DNA from: Ornithinicoccus sp045032955 | GTDB taxonomy: Bacteria > Actinomycetota > Actinomycetes > Actinomycetales > Dermatophilaceae | DNA: 64,000 bases | Direction: 5' to 3' | Assembly: GCF_045032955.1 (NCBI RefSeq) | Contig: NZ_JBJFZU010000012.1 | Coordinates: 111,798-175,797, forward strand | In this document: positions 43,158-50,426 of the stretch, one piece after another | How positions within the stretch are numbered: the first letter of the stretch is position 1 | How the letters are laid out: the number at the start of each line of letters is the position of its first letter | Made by a program: the position numbers and the translations under genes | The notes under the pieces: generated by a model | Database searches by the model: none | The model's input: the letters and a program-made list of their open reading frames with translations, nothing else | Told to the model about the DNA's origin: nothing

Positions 43158-44791
43158 GGTGCCACGTCGCGCACCAGGTCAGGGTCCGGCGCCCGCCGGA
43201 CGCCGGGCCGACGGCGGGCTGCGCCGGCGCGGGGCACCGGGCCCGTGACGGCGGGCACGATGCCGGTGCGCCGGACCACGACCCAGGTCGGGATCGCGGC
43301 CAGCGCCACCAGGACCAGGGCGTACGGGGCCGCCTCGGCGTAGCGGCCCACACCGGTGGCCCCCCACAGGCGGGTGGCCAGGGTGTCCATGCCGGTCGGG
43401 CGCAGCAGCAGGGTGGCCGGCAGCTCCTTCATGGCGGTGAGGAAGACCAGGGCCGCTCCCGCGCCCAGACCGGGCAGGGTCAGCGGCAGGGTGACCCGGC
43501 GGAAGACCGCCGCGGGGGTGGTGCCCAGGGACTGGGCCGCCTCCTCCAACGACGGGGGTGCCTGAGCCGCCGCACCGGCGACCGCCGCGACCCCCAGGGG
43601 AAGGAAGAGGGTGGCGTAGGCCAGCGCCAGCAAGGCCGTGGTCTGGTACAGCGGCAGCAGCAGGGTGACCCCCAGGGACACCAGCGACAGCCCCACGACC
43701 ACCCCCGGCAGGGCGTGCGCGAGGTAGGCCGTCCGCTCCAGCAGCGCGCTCAGGCGCCCGGGGTGCCGGGCGGCCAGGACGCCGAGCGGCAGCGCGAGGA
43801 GCATCGTCAGCCCGGCCCCCAGCAGGGACGCGGTCAGCGAGCCCCAGGCGGCGTCACCGAGCCGGTCCCAGACCTGGTCGGTGGAGGTGCCGGCGCCGAT
43901 CCACCGGGCCAGGGACGCGGCCGGCACCCCGAGGGCGGCCACCAGCACCGCGACGATGCCGGCGAACCCCGGCCAGCGCCAGGCGCCCAGCCCGAGAGCC
44001 CGTGCGGGGCGCACCCCGGAGGGGGAGGCATACCGTGCCCCGGCCCGGCGGCTGATCCCCTCGCCGTAGAGGATGACGACGGTGAGCAGCACCAGCAGCA
44101 CCGCCAGGCTCACGGCCATGGAGCGGTTGAAGCCCGTCGACAGCGCGGTGAAGATGGCGCGGGTGAAGGTGTCCAGGCGCAGGATCGAGACGGCACCGAA
44201 GTCGGAGAGGACGTAGAGCGCGGCCAGCAGGCCGCCGCCGGCGATCGCGGGGCGCACCTGCGGCAGGGTGACGCTGAGCACGGTGTCCCACGGACCCCGT
44301 CCCAGGGAGCGTGCGACCTCCTCCTGGCTGGGGTCGACCCGGGCGAGCGCCGCCGCGACGGGCAGGTAGACGTAGGGGTAGGTGTAGAGGGTGAGCACCA
44401 CGGCAGCAGCCACGAAGCCCTCGAACCGTCCGGCCTGCACGAAGGGGAGCAGATCGGAGACGGAGACCCAGGTGAAGGCGGCGACGTAGCTGGGGACGGC
44501 CAGCGGCAGGGCCAGCAGCACCGCCAGCGGCGCGCGGCCGGGCACGTCGGACCGGGTCACCAGCCAGGCCGCGCCGACCCCGATGACGACGCAGGCGGAG
44601 GTGACCACCGCCGCCAGCAGGAGCGAGGTGGCGGTCAGCCGTGCGACCCGCTCGGTGGTGACCAGCTCCCACCAGGCGGGCAGACCCTCCTGGGCGGTCC
44701 GGAGCAGCAGGTAGACCAGCGGGACCAGGGCCACCGCTGTGGCGGCGAGGGCCCCGGCGACGAGCCATCTGCCCGGTGGACGAGAGGTCAG
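43154..44791 (-). CDS. fbpB: Iron(III) ABC transporter permease (fused, two BPD_transp domains)
   Basis: 545 residues, ~12 transmembrane helices with two EAA loops: EEVARSLGRGPWDTVLSVTLPQVRPAI (~residues 165-190) and EEAAQSLGTTPAAVFRRVTLPLTLPGL (~415-440). Architecture of FbpB/AfuB. No ATG, GTG or TTG exists between the substrate-binding gene stop and the first membrane span in this frame. The best start is CTG at 44791 overlapping that stop (CTGA), giving MTSRPPGRWLVAGALAATAV. Start confidence is low, identity is high. Confidence 0.88.
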   Translation of the reverse strand: MTSRPPGRWLVAGALAATAVALVPLVYLLLRTAQEGLPAWWELVTTERVARLTATSLLLAAVVTSACVVIGVGAAWLVTRSDVPGRAPLAVLLALPLAVPSYVAAFTWVSVSDLLPFVQAGRFEGFVAAAVVLTLYTYPYVYLPVAAALARVDPSQEEVARSLGRGPWDTVLSVTLPQVRPAIAGGGLLAALYVLSDFGAVSILRLDTFTRAIFTALSTGFNRSMAVSLAVLLVLLTVVILYGEGISRRAGARYASPSGVRPARALGLGAWRWPGFAGIVAVLVAALGVPAASLARWIGAGTSTDQVWDRLGDAAWGSLTASLLGAGLTMLLALPLGVLAARHPGRLSALLERTAYLAHALPGVVVGLSLVSLGVTLLLPLYQTTALLALAYATLFLPLGVAAVAGAAAQAPPSLEEAAQSLGTTPAAVFRRVTLPLTLPGLGAGAALVFLTAMKELPATLLLRPTGMDTLATRLWGATGVGRYAEAAPYALVLVALAAIPTWVVVRRTGIVPAVTGPVPRAGAARRRPGVRRAPDPDLVRDVAP

Positions 44792-45876
44792 AGCAGCCCC
44801 GACTCGGTGATCATCTGCACCGTGGTCTGCAGGTCCTCGAGGTCGTTGAGGTCGATCTCCGGGGTCTGCAGCTCCTCGAGGGCGGGCAGACCCTCGGGGG
44901 CGCCGAGGCCCTCGATCATCGGGTACTCGGACGTCTCCTCGACGAAGTAGGTCTGCCCCTCGGTGGAGAGCAGGTGGTCGATGAGCAGCTGGGCCTCGCC
45001 GTCTGCCTGCTCGCCCACCATCCCGATGCCGGAGATGTTGACCAGCGCGCCGGTGTCCCCCTCGGAGAAGAAGTGCAGCGCGGAGCCCAGATCCTCGACC
45101 TCGACGCCCTGCTCCTGTGCCACCTCGTAGAGGTAGTAGTGGTTGACCAGCCCGGCATCCATCGTGCCGGCCTCGACGTCGGCGACGATCGGTCCGTTGC
45201 CCTCGCGCAGCTGGGGGTCGTTGGCCGCCATGTCGGCCATCCACGACGTCGCCGCGTCGTCGCCCTCGAGCACCCGCATCGCGGTGATGAAGGCCTGGAA
45301 GCTGGCGTTGGTCGGGGCCAGGCCGACCCGGCCCTCCCACTGCGGCTCGGTCAGCTCGTCGACCGAGGCCGGCAGCTCGTCCTCCGAGACCAGGTCCTTG
45401 TTGTAGACCAGCACCCGGGACCGTCCGGTCAGGCCCACCCAGGTGCCGTCCGCGGACCGGAAGGTCTCAGGGACGGCGTCCAGCGTCTCCTGCGGCAGCT
45501 CCTGGAGCAGACCGCCCGCGGCCACCGCCCCCAGGGCGCCTGCGTCCTGGGCGAGGAAGGCCTCGGCGGGGGAGTTCTCGCCCTCCTCCAGGAGCTGGGC
45601 CGCCATCTCGGCGGTGCCTGCGTAGCGCACCTCGACCTCGATGCCGGTCGCCTCGGTGAACTGGTCGATGACCGGCTGGACCAGGTCCTCGTTGCGGCCC
45701 GAGTAGAGGGTGACGGTGCCGTCGCCCCCGGTCGCGTCCGCCGAGGCCCCGTCGTCGTCCGTGCTGGTGGTGTCATCGGTGGTGGTGTCGTCGCTACCGC
45801 CCTCGGTGCCGCCGCAGGCGGCCAGGGTCGCGGCGAGCACGGTGGAGGTCAGGGCGAGGCGCAGGGTGCGGGACAT
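44788..45876 (-). CDS. fbpA: Iron(III) ABC transporter substrate-binding lipoprotein
   Basis: 362 residues. Lipobox TLAAC (Cys ~21), an Asp/Thr-rich linker, then the periplasmic-binding-protein fold: TVTLYSGRNEDLVQPVIDQF (~54-73), AEAFLAQDAGALGAV, RSRVLVYNKDLV, and a Tyr pair in GLVNHYYLYEV (~245), the tyrosines that bind ferric iron in FbpA proteins. First gene of fbpA-B-C-DUF4442. An IdeR-like box is 24-43 nt upstream of the start. Confidence 0.9.
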   Translation of the reverse strand: MSRTLRLALTSTVLAATLAACGGTEGGSDDTTTDDTTSTDDDGASADATGGDGTVTLYSGRNEDLVQPVIDQFTEATGIEVEVRYAGTAEMAAQLLEEGENSPAEAFLAQDAGALGAVAAGGLLQELPQETLDAVPETFRSADGTWVGLTGRSRVLVYNKDLVSEDELPASVDELTEPQWEGRVGLAPTNASFQAFITAMRVLEGDDAATSWMADMAANDPQLREGNGPIVADVEAGTMDAGLVNHYYLYEVAQEQGVEVEDLGSALHFFSEGDTGALVNISGIGMVGEQADGEAQLLIDHLLSTEGQTYFVEETSEYPMIEGLGAPEGLPALEELQTPEIDLNDLEDLQTTVQMITESGLL

Positions 45877-45900
45877 GGGACGGCTCCTGGGACGGGCGAC

Positions 45901-45919
45901 TTAGGACACCCTAACTTCA
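45901..45919 (-). promoter_or_regulatory. IdeR/DtxR-type iron box upstream of fbpA
   Basis: On the minus strand TGAAGTTAGGGTGTCCTAA matches the 19-bp IdeR consensus at 14 positions by my alignment. It lies where the fbpA promoter must be, so iron-dependent repression of fbpABC is expected. Confidence 0.65.
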
Positions 45920-45954
45920 CCACAGTCACGAGTCTGTTGGCAAAGTGATGGCCG

Positions 45955-45986
45955 GCAACCACACCCGACGCTCGGTGGGAGAGAAG
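45955..45986 (+). repeat. Single copy of the dispersed 32-nt repeat
   Basis: Starts GCAACCACACCCGACGCTCG and continues GTGGGAGAGAAG, closely matching the third copy at 17575. It lies between the fbpA promoter and the tRNA-cluster terminator. Confidence 0.75.
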
Positions 45987-46007
45987 GGGTTGGCCCCGGG
46001 TACGCGA

Positions 46008-46042
46008 AAGCCGCGGGTGTCTCAGGGGCAGACCCGCGGCTT
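46008..46042 (-). terminator. Terminator of the Phe-Asp-Glu tRNA cluster
   Basis: AAGCCGCGGGT pairs with ACCCGCGGCTT (11 bp, 13-nt loop). On the minus strand it is followed by TTTCGCG, just after tRNA-Phe. Confidence 0.75.
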
Positions 46043-46048
46043 GTCGCG

Positions 46049-46122
46049 TGGCCAGGGGCGGGGTCGAACCGCCGACCTTTCGATTTTCAGTCGAACGCTC
46101 GTACCAACTGAGCTACCTGGCC
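46049..46122 (-). tRNA. tRNA-Phe(GAA)
   Basis: Minus-strand cloverleaf: acceptor GGCCAGG/CCTGGCC, D-arm TAGCTCAGTTGG, anticodon loop CTGAAAA between TTCGA and TCGAA, T-arm GGTTCGACCCC. 3' CCA not encoded. Last of three linked tRNAs. Confidence 0.95.
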
Positions 46123-46181
46123 GGAGTAGTGATCCGGCGTGGCCACCGGACTGCTCCGGTGACCACGCCGCTCACACTCTG

Positions 46182-46255
46182 CGACCCCGACGGGACTCGA
46201 ACCCGCGACCTCCGCCGTGACAGGGCGGCGCGCTAACCAACTGCGCTACGGGGCC
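46182..46255 (-). tRNA. tRNA-Asp(GTC)
   Basis: Acceptor GGCCCCG/CGGGGTC, anticodon loop CTGTCAC within CCGCC/GGCGG, T-arm GGGTTCGAGTCCC. No encoded CCA. Confidence 0.95.
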
Positions 46256-46281
46256 TCGATTTCAGGTCGAGACCTGTGGTG

Positions 46282-46354
46282 CATCCCCAACGGGATTCGA
46301 ACCCGTGTTACCGCCGTGAAAGGGCGGGGTCCTAGGCCACTAGACGATGGGGAC
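46282..46354 (-). tRNA. tRNA-Glu(TTC)
   Basis: Acceptor GTCCCCA/TGGGGAT, D-arm TCGTCTAGTGGCCTAGGAC, anticodon loop CTTTCAC within CCGCC/GGCGG, T-arm GGGTTCGAATCCC. No encoded CCA. First of the three-tRNA unit. Confidence 0.95.
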
Positions 46355-46415
46355 CTATCCGTTGAGGACGGGTGCGAGCATACGTGATCGTCGCGCCAAG
46401 AATCAAAACGCCTCC

Positions 46416-47492
46416 TCAGGCCCCGTTCGAGGGCCTCGCCCACTCCCGCAGACGCTCGACCGGCCAGGTGTTCACGACCCGCTCCAGGGGCACCCCGTGG
46501 CGCTGCGCGCGCTCGCAGCCGTAGTCCAGGAAGTCCAGCTGCCCGGGGGCGTGCGCGTCGGTGCTGAGGGCGAACAGGCACCCCGCGTCGATGGCTTGGC
46601 GGAGCAGCTCACCCGGGGGGTCCTGGCGCTCCGGCCGGCTGTTGATCTCCACCGCCGTCCCGGTCTCGGCGCAGGCCGCGAACACGGCGGCGGCGTCGAA
46701 GTCGCTGGGCGGTCGCGTCCCGGAGCCGCTGCGCGCCCCGCGGTCCCCCCGGCGGGGGGACACCCGGCGCCCGGTGCAGTGCCCCAGCACCGAGGTCAAC
46801 GGGTTGCGGACGGCAGCCACCATCCGGCGGGTCATCGCCGCCCGTTCCATCCGCAGCTTCGAGTGCACGGAGGCGACCCGGACGTCGAGCTCGGCGAGCA
46901 GGTCGGGGTCCTGGTCCAGGCCCCCGTCGTCGAGGATGTCGACCTCGATGGCCTTGAGCAGGGTGAACCCGGGCGCGGTGTGCGCGTTGACCGCGTCCAC
47001 CACCGCCAGCTGGCGCCGCAGCCGGTCCGCGGTGAGCCCGTGCGCCACCGTCAGCCGGGGGGAGTGGTCGGTCAGCGCCAGGTACTCGTGGCCCAGCTCC
47101 ATCGCGCTGGCCACCATCTCCTCGATCGGGCTGCCCCCGTCGGACCAGTCGGAGTGGCTGTGCAGGTCACCGCGCAACGCCTCCCGCACCCGCTCCCCGC
47201 CGGTCACCAGCGGCTCGCCGGCCCGGGACTCCAGGTCGGTGAGCTTGTCCGGGACGGCTCCGGCGACCACCTGCTCGATCACCGCGGACGTCGAGGGCCC
47301 GATCCCCGGCAGCTCGGTCAGGGTGCCGGCGGTGACCCGGTCCCGGACGCCCTGCTCGCCGAGCGGGAGGATCACCGCCGCCGCTTTCCGGTAGGCCTCC
47401 ACCCGGCGGGTCTCGGCGCGTTCGCGCTCGAGCAGGAAGGCGATCCGGCGCAGCGCGTCCACCGGCTCCAGCGGGTTCGGCCCAGCAGTCAT
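46416..47492 (-). CDS. PHP-domain protein with N-terminal helix-hairpin-helix region (PolX-like C-terminal half)
   Basis: 358 residues. Residues ~10-95 resemble the DNA polymerase X helical/HhH segment (AYRKAAAVILPLGEQG, LTELPGIGPSTSAVI). Residues ~105-350 are the PHP phosphoesterase domain with DLHSHSDWSDGG, ALTDHSPRL, EVDILDDG, SVHSKLRM, GHCTGR, AVEINSRPERQDPP and LSTDAHAPGQLDF, so all metal ligands look present. Probably a phosphatase or nuclease in DNA repair. Leaderless by TACGCT 6 nt before the ATG. Confidence 0.85.
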   Translation of the reverse strand: MTAGPNPLEPVDALRRIAFLLERERAETRRVEAYRKAAAVILPLGEQGVRDRVTAGTLTELPGIGPSTSAVIEQVVAGAVPDKLTDLESRAGEPLVTGGERVREALRGDLHSHSDWSDGGSPIEEMVASAMELGHEYLALTDHSPRLTVAHGLTADRLRRQLAVVDAVNAHTAPGFTLLKAIEVDILDDGGLDQDPDLLAELDVRVASVHSKLRMERAAMTRRMVAAVRNPLTSVLGHCTGRRVSPRRGDRGARSGSGTRPPSDFDAAAVFAACAETGTAVEINSRPERQDPPGELLRQAIDAGCLFALSTDAHAPGQLDFLDYGCERAQRHGVPLERVVNTWPVERLREWARPSNGA

Positions 47493-47498
47493 GGCCTC

Positions 47499-47526
47499 AG
47501 CGTAGGCCGGGGTGAGGTCCTACGCT
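47499..47526. promoter_or_regulatory. Back-to-back leaderless promoters
   Basis: AGCGTA (47499-47504) is the minus-strand -10 TACGCT of the PHP gene, and TACGCT (47521-47526) the plus-strand -10 of the GNAT gene. Each is 6 nt from its ATG. The two -10 elements are an inverted repeat 16 nt apart. Confidence 0.5.
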
Positions 47527-47532
47527 CGTGCC

Positions 47533-47964
47533 ATGACGAGCGTCCGCACCGCACCCTTCGCCGAGCTCGACCCGCGCACCCTGCACGACCTGCTGCGGCT
47601 GCGGGTCGACGTCTTCGTGGTGGAGCAGCAGTGCCCCTACCCGGAGATCGACGGACGGGACGTCGAGCCGGGCACCCGGCACCTGTGGGTGGAGGTGGAC
47701 GGGCAGGTCGCAGCCTGCCTGCGCACCCTCGTCGACGCCGACGGTGCCCGGCACCTGGGGCGGGTGGCCACGCACACCGGCCACCGCGGTCAGGGGTATG
47801 CCGCCCGCCTGGTCACCGAGGCGCTGCGGCTGCTGGGTGACGGTCCGGTGACGATCGAGGCCCAGGCCTACCTGGAGGGCTGGTACGAGCGGTTCGGGTT
47901 CGTCCGCGGCGGCCCCGACTTCCTCGAGGACGGCATCCCGCACCTGCCGATGACCCGCGCCTGA
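47533..47964 (+). CDS. GNAT N-acetyltransferase, ElaA family
   Basis: 143 residues. Signature LHDLLRLRVDVFVVEQQCPYPEIDGRD (~16-42) is the ElaA hallmark; the acetyl-CoA site is RVATHTGHRGQGYAARLV (~82-99), and YLEGWYERFGFVRGG closes the fold. Substrate unknown. Start at 47533 because TACGCT is 6 nt before it. Its stop directly abuts the stop of the convergent ndh gene (0 nt apart). Confidence 0.87.
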   Translation: MTSVRTAPFAELDPRTLHDLLRLRVDVFVVEQQCPYPEIDGRDVEPGTRHLWVEVDGQVAACLRTLVDADGARHLGRVATHTGHRGQGYAARLVTEALRLLGDGPVTIEAQAYLEGWYERFGFVRGGPDFLEDGIPHLPMTRA

Positions 47965-49329
47965 CTACTTGGTGCGCGGCGGCTTGCGGAAGTCGTCGCC
48001 CAGGTACTCCAGCGCGAGCCGCGCGTACACCTGCTGCTCGGTGACCGTCCGCTCGGACCGGTCCCGGCCGACGAAGCTCACCGCCCAGTGCATCAGTGTG
48101 GCCAGCTGGCTCTTGAAGCCGATGATGTAGAAGAGGTGCACCGCGAGCCAGCCGATCCAGGCGGGGTAGCCGGTGAGCTCGAGCCGGCCCCGCTTCATCA
48201 CCGCGCGGAACCGGGAGATGGTGGCCATCGACCCCTTGTCGTGGTACTCGAAGGCCTGACCGGTCTCGTCCCCGCGGAGCCGGCGCAGGATCTGGTCGGC
48301 GGCGTGCCGGCCGCCCTGGATGGCGCCCTGCGCGACGCCCGGCACCCCGTCGACGGCGGCCAGGTCACCGACCACGAACACCTCGGGGTGTCCGGGCAGG
48401 GTCAGGTCGGGCAGCACCTTCACCCGGCCGGAGCGGTCCAGCTCGGCGCCGGCCTGCTCGGCGACCTTGCGGCCCAGGGGGTTGCCCTGGACGCCGGCCG
48501 CCCACACCTTGGTGCGGGACTCGATCCGCTCCTGGGCGCCGTCGGACATCGACTGCAGGACGACCCCGCCCTCGTCCACGTCGACGACCATCCGGCCCAG
48601 CTTCACCTCGATGCCCAGGTTCGCCAGCGCGATCTCGGTCTTGCCGGCCAGCGAGTCGCCGAAGCTGCCCAGCACCTGGTCGGCGGCGTCCACCAGCAGG
48701 ATCCGGGCGCTGGTCGGGTCGATGTGCCGGAACTCCTTGCGCAGCGTGCGCTTGCTCAGCTCGGCCAGCTGCCCGGCCATCTCCACCCCGGTCGGCCCGG
48801 CCCCCACGACGACGAAGGTGAGCAGCTGCCGCACGTCCTCCTCGCGCCCGGCGGCCGCCGCGATCTCGGCCAGCTCGAAGGCGCCGTAGATCCGCCCGCG
48901 CAGCTCGAGCGCGTCGTCGATCGACTTCATCCCGGGCGCGTACTCGGCGAAGTGCGGGCTGCCGAACCAGGACTGGTTGGCGCCGGCCGCCAGGACGAGG
49001 CTGTCGTAGGTGTAGACCATGTCCTCGCCCGCGGTCACGGTGCTCACCGTGCGCTCCTCGAGGTCGATCGCCTCGACATCCCCGAGCATGACGGTGGTGT
49101 TCGCCTGGCCGGCGAAGATGTCGCGGGTCGGCGGGGCGATGACGCCCTCGGAGAGGATGCCGGTGGCCACCTGGTAGAGCAGCGGCTGGAAGAGGTGGTG
49201 ACCGGTGCGCGCCACCATCAGGACCTGGACCGAGGGATCGGACAGGGCCTTGGCGGCGAACAGGCCGCCGAAGCCGGAGCCGATGACGAGGACCCTGTGC
49301 GGGGCGGGGGTCTGGGTGTCGGTGCTCAT
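47965..49329 (-). CDS. ndh: Type II NADH dehydrogenase
   Basis: 454 residues. Non-proton-pumping NADH:quinone oxidoreductase at the inner membrane face. FAD motif VLVIGSGFGGLFAAKAL (~13-29), NADH motif FVVVGAGPTGVEMAGQL (~170-186), VFVVGDLAAV (~320), and a C-terminal amphipathic membrane anchor (YPAWIGWLAVHLFYIIGF, ~383-400). Start chosen at MSTDTQTP, as the longer frame lacks family similarity. Confidence 0.93.
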   Translation of the reverse strand: MSTDTQTPAPHRVLVIGSGFGGLFAAKALSDPSVQVLMVARTGHHLFQPLLYQVATGILSEGVIAPPTRDIFAGQANTTVMLGDVEAIDLEERTVSTVTAGEDMVYTYDSLVLAAGANQSWFGSPHFAEYAPGMKSIDDALELRGRIYGAFELAEIAAAAGREEDVRQLLTFVVVGAGPTGVEMAGQLAELSKRTLRKEFRHIDPTSARILLVDAADQVLGSFGDSLAGKTEIALANLGIEVKLGRMVVDVDEGGVVLQSMSDGAQERIESRTKVWAAGVQGNPLGRKVAEQAGAELDRSGRVKVLPDLTLPGHPEVFVVGDLAAVDGVPGVAQGAIQGGRHAADQILRRLRGDETGQAFEYHDKGSMATISRFRAVMKRGRLELTGYPAWIGWLAVHLFYIIGFKSQLATLMHWAVSFVGRDRSERTVTEQQVYARLALEYLGDDFRKPPRTK

Positions 49330-49427
49330 ACCTGAGTCAACCGCATCGTGGCCCCTCAGGCTTCCCGTCCGGCCCCTCGGGTATGCCGACGACGACGAGA
49401 CGTTGGTCACGGTGGGAGACTGGGGGC

Positions 49428-50426
49428 ATGAGTTCGCTGGAGACGCGGCCGGACGAGACGACCTGCGGCGCGCAGCGGCCGCAACCGCTGGAGCTGTCGG
49501 TGCTGCCGCCCCGCGAGGTGCCGCTGGGCGGCCCCCGGGCGATGACCGTGCGGCGCACCCTGCCCTCCCGGGAGCGGACCATGATCGGGGCGTGGTGCTT
49601 CGTGGACCACTACGGTCCGGACCCGGTCGAGGGCCGCGGGATGGTGGTGCCGCCGCACCCGCACACCGCGCTGCAGACGGTGTCCTGGCTGTTCAGCGGG
49701 GAGATCGAGCACCGTGACTCCACCGGGGTGCAGGCCGTGGTGCGCCCCGGCGAGCTCAACCTGATGACCGCCGGGCACGGGGTCTGCCACTCGGAGGTCT
49801 CGGTGACCGGTCCCGGCGCGCCCGCGGTGCTGCACGGCGCCCAGCTGTGGGTGGCGCTGCCGAGCGCGGACGCCGACGTGGCGCCCTCCTTCGAGCATCA
49901 CGTCCCGGAGCCGGTGACCCTGCCGGGGGCACGGGTCAGCCTGTTCCTCGGTGCCCTGGGCCTGCCGGGGGACCGCGAGCTCCTCTCGCCGGTCCGCACC
50001 TACACCCCGCTGCTCGGCGCCGAGGTGCGGTTGGAGCCCGGCGCAGAGCTCGAGCTGGCGGTGGACCCGGGCTTCGAGCACGGGGTGCTCGGCGACACCG
50101 GGCAGGTCCAGGTGGAGGGTCGCGAGGTGGCGCCCGCGCACCTGGCCTACCTCGGGCCCGGCCGGGACCGGCTGCGGCTCCGGGCGGGGGAGCAGGGGGC
50201 CAGGGTGCTGCTGCTCGGCGGCCCGCCCTTCGGTGAGCAGATCGTCATGTGGTGGAACTTCATCGGACGCTCGCACGAGGACGTGGTCGAGGCGCGGCAA
50301 CGGTGGCAGCAGGAGCTGGCCACCGGGGCGTTCCCGCAGGGCCGGTTCGGTGCGGTGCAGCACCCGGGCCTGGAGGCGCTGCCCGCCCCGGTGCTGCCGC
50401 AGGTGCGGCTGCGCCCCCGTGGCTGA
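49428..50426 (+). CDS. Pirin family protein
   Basis: 332-residue double cupin. Metal-site His residues in PPHPHTALQTVSW (~75-87) and GHGVCHSEVS (~121-130). A second cupin (~205-300) ends with GGPPFGEQIVMWWNF, the pirin hallmark. Roles range from quercetin 2,3-dioxygenase activity to redox-sensitive regulation; not resolvable here. The pabAB start codon overlaps its 3' end by 8 nt. Confidence 0.9.
   Translation: MSSLETRPDETTCGAQRPQPLELSVLPPREVPLGGPRAMTVRRTLPSRERTMIGAWCFVDHYGPDPVEGRGMVVPPHPHTALQTVSWLFSGEIEHRDSTGVQAVVRPGELNLMTAGHGVCHSEVSVTGPGAPAVLHGAQLWVALPSADADVAPSFEHHVPEPVTLPGARVSLFLGALGLPGDRELLSPVRTYTPLLGAEVRLEPGAELELAVDPGFEHGVLGDTGQVQVEGREVAPAHLAYLGPGRDRLRLRAGEQGARVLLLGGPPFGEQIVMWWNFIGRSHEDVVEARQRWQQELATGAFPQGRFGAVQHPGLEALPAPVLPQVRLRPRG

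Noticed and set aside
46386..47840. Long plus-strand open frames opposite the PHP and GNAT genes (and similar frames opposite most genes)
   Set aside because: They are GC-driven shadows: low-complexity Arg/Gly/Pro/Val compositions without family motifs, opposite genes with clear motifs.
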